From: Chinchilla lanigera
Lineage: Eukaryota > Chordata > Mammalia > Rodentia > Chinchillidae
Assembly (NCBI RefSeq): GCF_000276665.1
Contig: NW_004955402.1
Coordinates: 2,261,241-2,325,240, forward strand
Direction: 5' to 3'
Length of the DNA: 64,000 nt
Under the pieces are notes generated by a model. The model made no database searches. It saw nothing but the letters and a program-made list of their open reading frames with translations, and was not told the origin of the DNA. Positions 22,701 through 38,000 of the stretch are shown here, one piece after another; position 1 is the first letter of the stretch, and the number at the start of each line of letters is the position of its first letter. The position numbers and the translations under genes are program-made.

Positions 22701-25700
22701 ATCGTGGCAATTATTTCACAATGTACACATAAAGAAACAAAAATTATAATAATAAAGTAAATGTGTACAGGACCTACTCACTGAATACAGCTTTTCCACT
22801 TCTCCAAACACTAAACACAGCCGAACACCAAGTACTGTACATGTGCCATCCAGAGAGCTACATACTAAGAATTAAACCAAGCTTGGGGGCATGGCTCAGC
22901 GGTAGAGCACTTGCCTAGCGTCCAAAAGGCCCTGGATTAAATCCCCAGCACTACTAGAACAACAAACACACCTATCCCATTATTCTTGCCACTTTCTGAG
23001 ACAGTTCTGGAAGTCCTCTTTCCTGATGAGTGTTTTTAATTATGCTGTTGTGGCTGCTTCAATATCGTGAACTGATTTAAAACTTTTACCTTTCATGGTC
23101 ATTTTGACATTGGGGAAAGAGCCAGAAGTTGGCATGGTGCCAGGTCCAGTGACTAAAGTGGCTAAAGGCACACTGTGCAATTTTATTAGTCTGCGTTTAT
23201 GGTGGATGGCATTCAGCAGCAGTATTCACTGCATCTGATGACATCTTACAAACATTCACGGAACACGACCTTCAGAATGCTTGAAAAGGTGGCAAGAATG
23301 ATGGGATCAATGTGCTCAAGGCGATGGGGAATCTTCTGAGGGCAATTAATGGCAATGTGTCTTTTCTTGTAATAAATTTTTAACTTTAAAAACCACCACC
23401 TATTTCAATCACACCTCATACACAGTTAACTTGTGTTATAAACAAACAAAAACATTCTTACAAATTCTCAACTACAACAAGACTTCCACCTTGGTGCTCT
23501 CAGATTCTCCTACTTGGCAAAGGCTAAGGCAACACTGAACTGATGGCTGGACAGGAAGTCACACAATGAACTAAGAACTGCAGTAGCACTGAGTCTGTGC
23601 TGCGCATACTGGACTGAAGGACATCTTCCTGTCATTAACATCCCTTGTAGACCTTACAGGCTCACAGCTTCACGACAGTTTAAGCAGAACTGCTCTGTTC
23701 TGTTTTGCTGGCTCTTGAGGCAGGGTCTCGCTACATATTTCAGGTTGGCCTTAAATTTACTACGTAGCCCAGACTGGCCTCCAGCCCACAGTGATTCTCC
23801 AAGCAGAACAGTATTTTTTAAAGTATGTTTTTCAGAATACTAGATATTCCAGAAGAATTACATAATATTAAGCTTCAAAATGCTAGTTTAAACATATTTC
23901 TTTAACTGCAGCTGTCACAGTCTTTAGCTTGCAAATACATACTGTGATTCCTTCTGGAAGATACACTGTTTCCAGTGTTTTTCCCAAATCTTCCAACTTA
24001 ATACAGTACACTTTGGGACATGCTGCCTTTAAAAATACAGTTGTTTGTCTGCTTGGAGAAATTTGGGTTTTGCTTTTGTTTTTATGGTTTGGTTTGTTTT
24101 TTTGAGACAGGGCCTCACTACGTGGTCCAGGCTGGCCTTGTGTGCCACCATGCCCAGCTTATAGCTGTGTTTTAACTCCTTCTTAGTATATACGTCCACG
24201 TCTAACTTGTACATTACAGATACAATTTCTGTATATTTGAATTATATAAATTTTAAAGGAAATCTTAAAAGTCTCATATACACAAAATTTGAAATGTAAA
24301 CTCCAAACACTGAAATAAATAGCCACCAAAAATCCTAATGGCAAGTCATACTGTGTCTACTGCTCAGCTGGCTCCTAGAAAGTCATGCTTATTCTTCTCA
24401 GAAACACTGCTTGATTCTGTATGCTCTACGTTACCTAAGATCTTTCAAAGCATTTCCTACCCATATATGCAACATTTATAAGAATAAAAGGATCCATATA
24501 GCTCTATGTGCAGTTAACATGATTTTATCATTAAAATGCTGCCTTTTAAAAGAAGCACTTTCAAATAACAAATGGGTCTCCATCCCATGATGATACATGC
24601 CTGTAACCTCAGCAATCAGGAAGCTAAGGTGAGAGACAGCTGCGAAGGGCAGTAAGGGCTACATTGTGAGTTCAAGGAGAGCGTGGACTATACAGTGAGA
24701 CCCAGTCTCAAAACACAAAAATGAAAAAAAAAACAGATCTGGGCCTTGAAAAATCTTGGCACATTAGATATCAAGAAAGTTAGCAAAGACTACTAGCAAC
24801 AAAAGGTCTCAAGATCCAACCTGAAGAATCTCCCACAGCCAATCTAAGCAACAATGATAATAAAGCAAGGAGCTGAAACTCCAATGTTCATTTAAACCCA
24901 TGAGCTTTAACAATACACAAAAGTAGAGATGGAAGGGAGGGAGGGTGGCTGGTTGGTTGTCAGCATAGGATGTTTGTAAATCAACCCATTTTCTTAATAA
25001 CCTATAACTAAAAAAAGAGACTCTGCCTATATAAACTATCATTAAATAATCAAATGTTAGCCAACTCTTCACCTGTGTTTTCTAAACAGTATGCAAAGCA
25101 AGAATAACAGAGTATCACCACACAGAATTTTAAATGAACTAAGAGACCTAAGTCACACTTTCTCCATCTCAACTTCCTTAACATTTTGAGTCAGACTCTT
25201 GTTACCAGGGCTGTCCTGTGCACAGAGCAAGTTGAGCAGCATCTTGGCCTCTCTCATAGGTGGTTGCAACAACTCCTCCCCTCAGCTGTGACATCCAAAA
25301 CTTTCCTGGGGGGAAAATGACTGCTCCTGCATAAGATCCAACTCACCTACACACTGCACCTCTTGGCCACTCATTTCAAAAAGCAATAAATAAACCCAGA
25401 CACATATGCCACCTTGGGGTGGGGATTTAGCTCAGTGGCACAGTGCCTACCTGGCAAGCGGGAAGTTGTGAGTTCAATTCCCGGTACCGGGGGAAAAAAA
25501 AAAAACACATGCCACCTTAAATGAGTAACACCCACAAAACAGCCTTGCTCAACCGCTACCCTCAGCATAAACAATCTAATCAAGTCTCTAGATGCAACTT
25601 CCAATTACAGGGAAGATCAAGGACAGAGAAAAAAATGACATCATGAGGATGCAAATAGCAAAATCTATGGGCAAGTCCACAGGTAAGCCTCACTAGTTCT

Positions 25701-26030
25701 GCAACAAAAAAAGCAGCAAAGAGAGAAGCTCTACATTAAAAGAGAGTTAAGAAAAAAGCAGGGCACTATGCTGAGTTGCACCTCCAGGACCAGCTACTTG
25801 GAAAGCTGAAGGGGAAAGGTCCCTTGACCCCAGGAGCTCAAGACCCGCCTAAGAGTCACAGCAAGCCCCTGCCCCTGTCTCCAAACAAAGCAGAACAAAA
25901 GAAAGAGAAAAGAAAGAGAAGAAAGAGAAGAAAGAGAAGAAAGAGAAGAAAGAGAAGAAAGAGAAGAAAGAGAAGAAAGAGAAGAAAGAGAGAAAGAGAG
26001 AAAGAGAGAAAGAGAGAAAGAGAGAAAGAG

Positions 26031-26061
<31 letters not shown>

Positions 26062-29000
26062 ANNNNNNNNNNNNNNNNNNNNNNNNNNNNNNNNNNNNNN
26101 NNNNNNNNNNNNNNNNNNNNNNNNNNNNNNNNNNNNNNNNNNNNNNNNNNNNNNNNNNNNNNGGGGAGGGGAGGGGAGGGGGAGAATTCAAGAAAACATA
26201 TCACCCATACCTACCATCTGGATTTTATTTTCATCTCAATCTCAATTCAAACTGCAATAATCCATCGAAATTTAATGAAACTGATTTGTGAGACAATTTG
26301 AATGCTGCATGGATAGTTTGTTATTAATAATACATAAAAATTTGAAAGGCACAATTAATAGTATTAATACTAAAATTCTTTATCTTTTTTAAGGCCTTTG
26401 AAAGATATATGCCAACAGTTATAGATGAAATTACATGACTTACCTTAAAATAGTGAGACGAAGTACTGGGGGTTTAATGAAATAATAACCATGAATAGGG
26501 ATTTATTGTACTTAACTCTTCCTGCCTTCTTTTCTAGCTGTTCTAATGCCCATTTTTTCCAAAATAATTGTTTTTGTTTTTGTTTTTTTTTCCGATACCG
26601 GGAATCAAACTCACGACCTTGCACTTGCCAGGCAGGCGCTGTGCCACTGAGCTAAATCCCTAGCCCTCAAAATAATTTTTTAAAAATCATGATCTTTACT
26701 GGAGACTTTGTACAGTTTAATTACAATTTCTACCACAAATACAAGTAACTCAGTTAGTGAAAATACATTCTAATGCTAGTTCAAGACTCAAATGCAGATA
26801 TTCTCTGGAACATTTGCAAGTTATTGAATAGCCCTGGGCTTATGCTTATGGGGTGGGGACTCTGGGAACTGTACTCTGTGTTCCAACACTCAAGCAGATT
26901 CCCCAGGCACTCCTGAACGACCACAGCACACTGGCCCCTCTCCTTCCTGGAATGGAGTGGCTGGCTCAACAGCACGCTATATTATTCCCCTTAACTTTGG
27001 GGTGTGTTCTAAAGCAGGCAGAGCTACTCTTAACACCATCAAACAATGGATCCAGCTATAATATAACCCCAAGCGTATTTTTTTCCCCAGAGACAGGGTC
27101 TCACTTTGTACTTCAGGCTGGCCTTGAACTTCCAGCAATCCTTCTGCCTCAGCTCTCAAGTACTGGGATTATAAGCATGTGGCACCACACCCAGCCTCAA
27201 ACTGCCTTATACCCACAGCACAGGAAAAGCCTAAATATAAGGCAGCTTATTAAATTAGTGTTTAAAAAAAATTGGGCAACTAAGTAAGACAGTATCCAAA
27301 ATGTAATAACTTGCTTTAAAACAAGACAATCCTGGGCTGGGGATATAGCTCAGTGGCATTAAGCGCCTGCCTGGCAAACACAAGGTCGTGAGTCCTAAGA
27401 CTTTGTTATTAGTTTCTTCTTTTTGTTCAATTAAAGCTATGCAGGGCCGGGCATGGTGCACGCCTCTCATCCCAGCACTCGGGAGGCTGAGGAGGCTGAG
27501 GAAGCTGAGGATTGTTGCAAGTTCAAGACAGCCTGGGCTACAAAGTGAGCTCAAGACCAGCCTGAACTGCATAGTGAGACCTTGTCTCAAAAACAGACAA
27601 AAAAAAAGAAAAAAAAGAAAAAAAAAAAAAATCTATGCAAGCTATTACTTTCCTGGCAGCCAAGATAAAATGAAAGTAAACTCCAAATGGGAAGCATTAA
27701 ACATGCCTTTTGGGGGGGGGGGGAGTAACTCACATCCCTTAAAGGGATATTTTAAAAATTCACCAATTTTGCTAACACCTAATTATCTTATCACTCAGGA
27801 GCTTTTTCATTTCAGCTTTCCTGAAAATGTAATACAATAACTGAGCATGTGTACTGAATCTGCACACTTACTTTTCAAGAGGACAAAGGATCCTCAGGTG
27901 AAAGCAAAAGTCATGTCAAACTGTCATCAAATTATGCCAATGATACTTATCTAAATTACTGTATATACTAACTCACACACACAAAAAAAACCAAAAACTT
28001 TAACTTTTTGGTCACTCCTACAAATTATAAGAAAAAATTCAAATTTGCAATCCAGAAAGGAGACAGAAGAAGCGACTACAGCCCACCCTATGTATTTACA
28101 GACTACTGGCTTGGTGTTTACTAGTGTTGTTAGTCTAACTAAACATACATAGTTGTCCTCATCCCTCAAACTGTACTTGCTCTTACTAATCAATAAGCAA
28201 ATAAATTACTAATAAAATCACATAGATTCGGATAAAAAAACTGAGCAAAGTACTTGAAAGGGGTCAAATCTGGAATAAAATGCTCCTCCGTATAAATTAA
28301 ATCTTTTATTCCCAGACTGTCAATATATAGTTACCAAAATGCAGCTTGTCTCTGTTCTCTAGGTATATTTAGGTATATGTTTAGTTGTTTTTTTAAACTT
28401 CTCTTTAAAAAAGCTTCAAGTGGTTTAAAAAAAAAATTAGAAAAAATTGATTCTCCCCCATCCTGCATCTTGGATGTAAAAAATAACTTATTTCTTTCTT
28501 CTTAGACAAACAAAAATGCTATGAAATGAGAAACGTACATCAAGCTTTTTAAACTTTTAAGTCTCATTAAGTAGACTAGCCATATATAGTCTGATGTTCA
28601 ACAACTTCCATTTTCTACTTACCAATTTATCATTTTCATTTGGCATTTCAAATACACATCTCAATTTAGAATCCATTAGTTCATCAGGTTTTGCCTCTTT
28701 CCACTAAAAGCAAACAAAACCAAACGTGAGACACGGAGGTTTCACTGAAGAGACACGTAAGACGTGGGTATGGCCCGTGGGACACTGGGAAGGTATGTGG
28801 TCAGGCCAGGGCACGCTGCGACACTATGGTGGTCACCCTGCCACTCACCCACTAACGCCACAGAAACGTTAGCCGACCATGTATGTTCTGTCAACGTCTG
28901 ATGAAATCACACTTGACAGCCCACATTTTTTTTCTTGTATTTTAAAGACTGTGTTTTTCTGTTAAGAGTTAAACAAAAGCCACAGCTCAAACTGCATTCC

Positions 29001-32000
29001 CCAAAATAAAATCTGTTTAATTTCTACACTTACCACTGCTTCCATATCTGAAGTGTTTGGTGGAGCAAAAATTGTCTGTACCATAAACTTGTGTTTGCTC
29101 TTTTCATTTGGATCATAGTCAAAAGGCTGTAGCATTACTAAGTAAGAAGAAAGGACACATTATATTGTCGTCTGCATGTTTATCATTCCTATTATCTATC
29201 ACACAAGCTTTAAAAATACCAAGATGAGTTCAAGCTACCACATACTGCATTATTTGCACTAATGTTTTACAATCAACTTTATGACTTTCAATTATTTTAA
29301 AATTGTTCACCTTTCTGATTTGCTAAGGCTTTTAACAATCCACAAATTAGCAAATGAGTACAGTACTTTAAAAGTAGGAACCTGTGGCTGCCTTCTCTAA
29401 ACTCAGTTTGTGAAAATTTTCACACCTTGGCCAAGGAGACAGCTCAGTGGTACAGCACCTGCCTAGCAAGCGCAAGGTCCTGAGCTCAATTCTTAACACA
29501 AAAAATTTTTCACACCTTTGCCAACACTGAATCCTGTGTCTGTAAGAGTAAATTAAATCCAATAAACTTTATTAAAACAATTTATAAAATGCGTTTATGG
29601 GGGCAGGGGATTTAGCTCAGCGGCATAGCACTTGCCTGGCAAGCGCGAGGTCGTGAGTAAAAACAAAAAAAAAAAAAAAAAAGAATTTATGCTTCACTTT
29701 AATATTTAATGATAATTTTAATTTAGACAACTGAGGTACTTACAGGAGAAATATTTAGTGACTTAAAAACCCATTGTCATATATTATTTTAAAATAATTA
29801 CCTTTTCTAAATGCGTTTTAAATGAACTGCAAAAAGTTTATTTGCTTAAATTTTATTCTAAGAAAAAAAACACAAAAGAAAATCATATAATTTCTCAGTA
29901 TGGAGAATTCAGAGTCCAAATAATTTTTCTGTAAGTATTTTACAGCTTCAGTAGCCTCTAAGGGGGTTTATTAAGGTTCCCTGTGGTAATAAGTATTTAT
30001 GCACATAAATCCAAGGAATAAACTAACAATTGTTAAATTTATGCATATGGTATAGAAATTACTTCCCAGGGCTGGGGATTTAGTTCAGCAGCACAGCGCC
30101 TGCCTCGCAAGCCCAAGGTCATGAGTTTGATTCCCAGTACCAGAGAAAAATCAAAAAAAGGAAAAAAAGAAGAAATTACTTCCCTAACATTTTATTCCTG
30201 AACTGTCAACACTCAAAAAAAAAGGAATTAAGCAAATGCAAGAAACATCAATTACTCAAGAAAATCTTATCTATAAGGTATATCTGAGAAATCTATCAAT
30301 CACTTAACAGTTAACCCCAAGCATCACTCAGGCAGTGCATTTGTTTACGTACTGATTGTCCCATGCGTTGCTCAGGCAGGTGTCACTTCAACCAGTTGAT
30401 TCTTGTATTGAATAAATGTGATAAAATTGTTTTTATATTTCCTGTTATATTATAAAGATTAACCAAAAATGCAACTTTTTGGCTATCCTGATGCACACCC
30501 ATAATCCCAGCTACTCAGGAGGTAAGGTCAGAGCACAAGCCTGAGGATGAATCCGTGAGTGTTCCTATTCCCCATTTTTCTACAACACAGTGGAAGCCGT
30601 GAAGGACTGCTACAAAGACAGGTTCTCCTAGAAGCCACACAAATCCTCATACGGTCTTCCTACTTCTTAGCTGTGTCAAAAGACTGCTAAGGGATACACT
30701 CATAGGAAGAATGAGGGACTGCCAGAGAAAGAAAGAATGTTTCCTGAGGATGCTATGATACCAGCATAGATTTTACAGCACAAGTAAGTGATCCATACAC
30801 GGCAGGAAATAACTACACCTTTCAACTACAGTGTAAGTAAACACATAAGGGAATAATAAAAGTAAAGTTTTTCCTGGCCATGGTGAGCCATGTCTGCAAT
30901 CCCAGCACTGTGAGATGCGACACAGGGGAATCTCAAATTTGAGCCCAACCTGGGCAACTTAATAAATAAGCAACAATCTGTCTCAAAATAAATACAAATG
31001 AAAATGTTGGGTATGTGGCTTAGTACAAAGGTCAGGTTCAATCTCTAGTACCATTCAAAAAATTTTTTCAAGTATAAGACACTGAGCATTTACAGTGACA
31101 GGCATAAAGATGCATTTGCTTTGACATAGTAGAAAAAAAAAGCATTATACTTCTGTAAGCAAAAGAATTAGAACACAGACAAAATTTCTCAAGTTGCATG
31201 TAACATACAACACATCTAATCCTAAAAATAATAAAGGCACAGAATGTAATGAGCTGTAAGAATAAGGACTACATACAAAGTTTTAAATTAACAATTACTG
31301 CCTGGGATATAGCTCAGTGGCAAAAGTGCCTGCCTGGCAAGCGCAAGGTCCTAAGTTCGATTCCTGGTACCAAAAAAAACAAAAAAAGAAAAAGAATGCT
31401 GGAGTCCTCCTACATGTGTGTCTTTGGGCTGGGGAGATAGCTCAGCAGCAGGAGCGCCTGCTTGGCAAGTGCAAGGTCCTGAGTTCTATTCTCGGTACCA
31501 AAAAATAAAAAATAAATTAACAGTCACTTACAAATTAACAATACACACCTCCAACACACAAGATGAGCATAGGAATTTTCTTTAAACAGTGTGCACATGG
31601 CAAGATAATATAACAACATCTTTAAAGGCAAAGCCAGAACAAAAAGTATACTCCTACCTCGAACCACTATTAGATAAACCGAATTAAACATGGTCATCAA
31701 ATGTCAAAATTCAAAACTATATAAGTTCAGAACATGATTTGTTACCTGAAACAGTCACTGTCGACCCTGGGTCAATAATTCCACTATTGGGCCTCACACA
31801 GTACCGGCGAGGTGCTGTAGTCTTCACTTTGAAACATACTTTTCTATCTGACGGATTTCTCAATTTAAGATTTGTAGTGACTACATCTGTGAAGGGGCCT
31901 GTGGGATTTAAAAACAGAAAAAATTTAACTGGAGTCACAAAAACAAAAACATAATTCAAAATTATATAAATATAGCCACAATTTTATTTATGTATTCATT

Positions 32001-35000
32001 CTATACACATATAAACATTATCAAATAGCCAACAGTGATAACATTTCTTTCTCCAGGTGGTAAGCTTATAAATGAGGTGTACTGGCTTTTCATTTTCATT
32101 CTGGACCATAATTCACAAAAATCTCTACAGTAAACATAGATTACTTCCACTTTTTAGAAAAGTGTTCTGGAAATTTCAATCTACGAACTCAGTCTACAAC
32201 TGTTACTCTTACAGTGTGTTCTTACATTACTAAAAATATCAGAATTCTCCAACAGTCTTCAAACAGTGGCAAAAATCTCTCTACCAGAAGACATTACACC
32301 CTAGAGCAGTAGTGCTCCCATTTCTCAATTAGATTTGAGACTTATTCATTCATTCATACTGTTTGGTAGGTGTTGGTTAGACACTATAAATAGAAGTTTT
32401 TAAGCTTTTAAATTTTGGTTCTGCACCCAAACATAAAATTGGCAACCCAAAAAGCTGGTGCAGCTGTCTGAATTAAATATCCTCATTTTTATCATTTTAT
32501 TAATCCTCATTAATATCCTCATTTTTTAAGAGATGTAAAGATTACTGCCATTTGGTACTTGGCTGAAGAAAAGCCTAAAGACAGAGATGTTACGCAGGTT
32601 AATTTAATTTTAAAATGAATTTATTTTTTACTTTGGAGACAAGGGATAAAATATGTCCAGATAGGAAGCAAAACCCCCACTATTACCTATTCCAAAAATA
32701 ATTTATAATTATTTCAGGGGGTGGAACTGAGAGTATAACTCAATGGTAGAGCTCCTGCTTAACATGCCAAGGCCCTGGGTTTGATTCCCAGTGCTGCAAA
32801 AGACTAAAGAGTTGGAAGGCTGAAAATAAGGGATACTTACTATAAAAGGCCTTTTTTTAAAAAATAAATCTTAAACAAGAACATCTTTAAAACTTTAATA
32901 TATTCATACTATGGAAGTCCAGACTAACAAACTTGTCCAACTATGCTAGACAGTTTCTATTTCGCTGAGTATGAGAAAACTGCCAAGGCAAAAACCAGAA
33001 GACACAAAAGGAGGCATTAGGAAGTAATGCAATAAGAGAAAATCCAAAGTAAATTAAAAGGCACTTGATTTAAGTCCTAAGGAGTATCATGCCTCTCCTG
33101 AACAAAACGGTTAAAAAGACCTGATGGGCTGTGGTGGAGCCCCGGAGAAGTCTGCAACAGGATTCCTGCTGCCTGTACTGACAGTTGGGGAGAGGACACT
33201 AACTGGTTGTGGGGTCCCAGTGCGATGGGAGGCTGGAGAGAAAACGCTACAAAAAATGGCTTTGGCCCCAGAGGGCTCACTTGATTTTTGACAACCCTTA
33301 GGCTGTTAACTACTTGTTAGATCCTTCTTGCGTATCTCTGTCTTCCTGAGAAAGCTCTTCTAAGATACCAACATGTATTACAGCAGTCATTGATATTTTC
33401 CTACTAATCTATCCATAACTCTGTAATGTTTGTATTGTTCCTATCCTATTTCATAAATGGATGCATGTTTATTATTATGTTTCCTACAACAACCATTGAG
33501 AATAGTTAATGATTATTCAAAAGGTCACTCATGTATAGTTCTATTTATTTTCTTTTGAAGATACCTAAGTAGAGTACAACAACTATTGATAATCTCCTAC
33601 CTCTTTTGTCTGTAACTCACTATTACTTGTCTATTTGTTTTCCTGAGAAACCATCTTATAGATAACAATATGTAAAACAATAACCATTGATAATTTCCTA
33701 CCACTTTGCCTGTAATTTGGTAAGCCCCCCCATTATTGTTATCCTTCTTACTCTTTAAAATAAAAATAAATAAATAAAAATAAATAAAAAGACCTAATGA
33801 AATCTACCTTAACAGATCCTCAGAAAAGAGAAGTTATATAACACGTGGAAATCATTACAAACATAATCCTTTACACAGTAATGCCACTCACGAGGTAGTT
33901 CTGTTTGGCACTAGGACAGGGTTTGGGTAAGGACGAGACACACAGATACAACAGACAGCAGATGTTCTACAACACTTTGCACATCTCCATACACTATTAT
34001 GCTCCCATCCCAGTGAATCTTCAAATACATCTCCTCCTGTAGTTTGGATCTTGAATACCCTCAAAGGCCCAAATGTTTAAAGTCTTGGTCCCCAATCTGG
34101 CACTACTGGGGAGTGGTGGTAATTTAAGAGGTGTGGCCTAGTGGGAGTCCTTAAATCCTGAGGCCTGCCCTGGAAGGGGATATGAAATCCCAAGCCCTCT
34201 GGCTCTTTTCTGCTTCCGGGATATGACTGTTTTTGCTCCACCACACATAGCAACCACAATGTGCTGCCTTGCCTCAGGCTCAGAAACTGGGCCAAGAGAC
34301 TGCGACTGAAACCGCTAATAGCTCCCTTTTTAAAAATCTCAGGTTATCTTATTATTGTAGCAGAATGCTGACCAATACACCTCTAAAAATTCCTACTGTT
34401 AAAAGAAAGAAAAAAAAAAAAAAACCCTTTCCAGCAATGTAACCATTCTGTAAAACAAAATTTTGTTCTTTTTTTTCAAAACTTTAAAGAGCTAAATTCA
34501 CCACTATAGGAAGTTATTCCACCAACAGCCATGACACTCACGATACCTTATTCACCAATACATCTGTATTTGTATCAACCATTCACAGTTGACATATTTA
34601 CATATGTAATTCTACCAATATGCACAAATATTCTTATTTTGCCTTTACATCAATGTTAAAGAAAAACTGTCAGCATTTAGTAATTCTTATCTTATTCTTC
34701 TTAAATCTGAAGTTATTCATTATAAATAGGTTCACTCTTTTTATGTCTACCATTGTGGCCATGCTCAAACATTTACACATCGACATGTCTAACTTTCTCT
34801 ATATTATTAGAGCATTAAAATAAAATTTTAATTGTTTGTGGATAACTTTTATGTAAAAATTTCATTTTGAAATGGTAATTAGCCATTACAAAATACAAAC
34901 TATAATAATGGAATATGGGGTCAAATATGGTTAAGGATCACTGCATTAAACCAAAAGTCTCCTCATTTACTGAATGGAATTTTAACTTTTGCAATGCTGA

Positions 35001-38000
35001 AGTGGTTAAGCCACTGAGAAAAACAACTAAGTCATCACTATAAAAGTCAGATTATGGAGAACTTTGCAACAGGATGAGAAGACAGTAACTAGTAGAAGGC
35101 ACATGAAGGGCTTTTCTGGAATGCTGACCAGGTCTATTTCTATCCTAAACGGTGATTGCATTTTTTTGGATAATTTGTACATATTTCTTGTAGGCCAAAC
35201 AATGAAAATATTTTTTAGAAAGGATGATTCTTAATGTAACCTTAAAAAAACTGAAACTCCATTGTTTTTAAAGTAATTTTAATGAGAAAGTGAACATCTG
35301 AAGCAATTTATACAGGAAACAAATATCCTTAAAAATGAGGTAAAACCTGTCATTTGCCCAAAAGGAATGCTTAGTTTATTAAACTACTATTGAAACCATG
35401 GATTTTAAAATCACCTGACAGTGAAGTACACTAGTCTGCAATCAATGCTATATACTGTCTGATACGTATTTCCTGTGTTGAAGGTGAAACGTCCTTTTTC
35501 ACGATGCAATCTTTTTTTTTTGGTACCAGAAATCGAATTCAGGACCTTGATCGAGCTTGCGAGGCAGGCACCGCGCCACTGAGCCCTGACAATACAATCA
35601 CATTCCACACAAAACCACACACAAGTTTCACTGATTTACACTTTTACTAAAAAAATTTACAATTAAAAAACTCTACCTTTTAATTATATAGGTTGGCCTT
35701 TTTTAAGCATATGTATTTTCTAATACTAAATACTCTTGACTAAGTATTCTGTAAGTCTCAATGCCATTAAGCCAAAATCTTATTGCGGGACCCAAATTCT
35801 CACAAACACACACAAATCTGACGTATACAAATAGGAACAAAAATGTTCTGATGTAACTTTTTGAAAAAAAACACAGAACCTGAGGTTTTACACACTCATC
35901 CTACCCTTACTAAAAAAGAAAAAGCAGAAGTCCTAATGACAAAGCCTGGCTGCTCTGCTCCAATACATAAATAATGCAGCTGTAGCAATGCAGGTAAAGA
36001 CTACTTCAGTATGTTTCCACAGGCTTCAGCAAGCTAAGCATGCATATATCAGTGATTAGTTTCTCGGTTACGTAAGGGTTATACTACTGCACATGTATTA
36101 AGTTATCTTTAACTTAAAATAATGATGCATTTCCAGAGTAGCAGTAGCAATGGCAGTAGTAAAAGCCTTGGCAATAACACATTTACTGGGCACTCACCAG
36201 GCATCAGTAACTTTGCGTAAGTTGTTTTAACCCTTGTAACAAGTCCACGAAGTACTTTTATTACTCATTATTCCTGTTTCACAGATGATTCAGCTCAGAG
36301 AACCTCAATACTAGTCCAAGCTGATACAACTACAAAGCAATGGAAGTGGGAAATCAACCAGGTCTCACTCCAGGGCCTGAAATCTAATGAATTGTGTAGA
36401 CTAAAGCTAGCTGTATTTATTTTGTATTTCATAACCATAGCACCTAGCTCTGTGAAGCATTAAAGCATGAAAGTGAGGTCAAATGAGCAATATTTGAAAA
36501 GATTGTTAAACATATTGTATTTCCCTTAGTCCCATAAGTCAATGCTAAACATTTCCTGAAAAAAGTACCAAACACAGAAAATATTTTAAACACTTTATAA
36601 CCAAACATTTACACCACAAACTTTAAAAATGGAGTCACCTGATTTACTTTTTCTACGCCACACTGAAATCAAAGACTCGATGTGAGCACGCCCTGTGAAC
36701 ACTGCGTCTCTGTCTTGTTCGCTGTTGTGCCCCTGAGCCACAACGATGCTTGGCACAGTCGGTTACTGAAAAATATTACTGTACAAATATTGTTGGGCAA
36801 ATAAACAGACTGCCACTTTTTGGAAAGTCATATGAGTTCCATTTCTATTCAAAAAGACCTAGTTACTAAAGTACTAAAATAATCTATAAAATTTCATTAA
36901 CATAATTACAAAACTGTGGATCGTAAAGCAAAAGCAAGACTTTCATTAAGCCTCTAATACTTAAAAACTTTAAAATGCTTACTCCTCTTGTTATTAATAG
37001 TGTACTGTATTTTCAATAAACATGACCTAGATGTATTATGAAAAATATTATGAAATCCACTTAATACAGTAAGGTGTAATGATTTAAAAATAGTAAGTTT
37101 TCCTACTCTATGGACCCACAGAAAGTCATAGATAGAAGTTAAATACGCAGGGACCATGTCTTTTATTTCTTCCATACCATTTATATAGTGTAGTATTGTT
37201 CAGGATATATAGTTAAATATGGTCCATTATCTTCACATTAGAAGTACTTAAAACAATCTCTTCATTCCTTTGAAAAACCTCTTGAGAATAAAGAGAGGCG
37301 AGTTTCTGTTACTGATGTACTGACTTTTTTAAAAATGCAAAATGTAGTGTGCTGACTATGAGGCTTACACTCTAAACCACAAACTACGTAACTGACTGGG
37401 CAACTAAACCTCTCCAGCCCAGTCTCACCCCTTTCATTTTAGAATAGGCAAATGATTTCCAAGGCTTCTTCCAGTTCTAAAATTATGTGACATTAGGAAC
37501 ATATTTACAAGCTACCATGTATGTAACTAAACTTGTTCCTTTAAACCAGAATTTTGAAAACAGTATCAAACATTCATGATAACTCTAGTTATGGAGAACA
37601 TCTCTAATATCAGAGAAAATCAACTAAGGAGGCAATGTGTAAGGCATCAAAAATACTGTCTACTGGATGCCTATACAGTCAGTTACTGCCACATGCGTTG
37701 ATCTTCCTGTGAGATCAGCTCTATTTCCTTTGCCACTGAGATTGCTTATGTAGTCCTGCCTCAGTACACTCATGAAGGACCCCACAACTAAAGCTCATGT
37801 GTAAAATGCCCAAGCGTTATGCACATAACCGATGCACATCCTGCCCTATTCATTAAATAATGTCTAGCTTACAATACCAAATACGATGTAAATACTATGT
37901 AAATTGTTATACTGTATTAAGGAACAACAACAAGAAAAAAATCTTTATGTGTTCAAAACAGGCATAACTTTAAAGTTTCTCCAGCAACTAGTTATATCCG

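Noticed and set aside
25776..26291. Lys/Arg/Glu-rich ORFs across the purine microsatellite
   Set aside because: Simple-repeat translation interrupted by a gap; not a protein gene.
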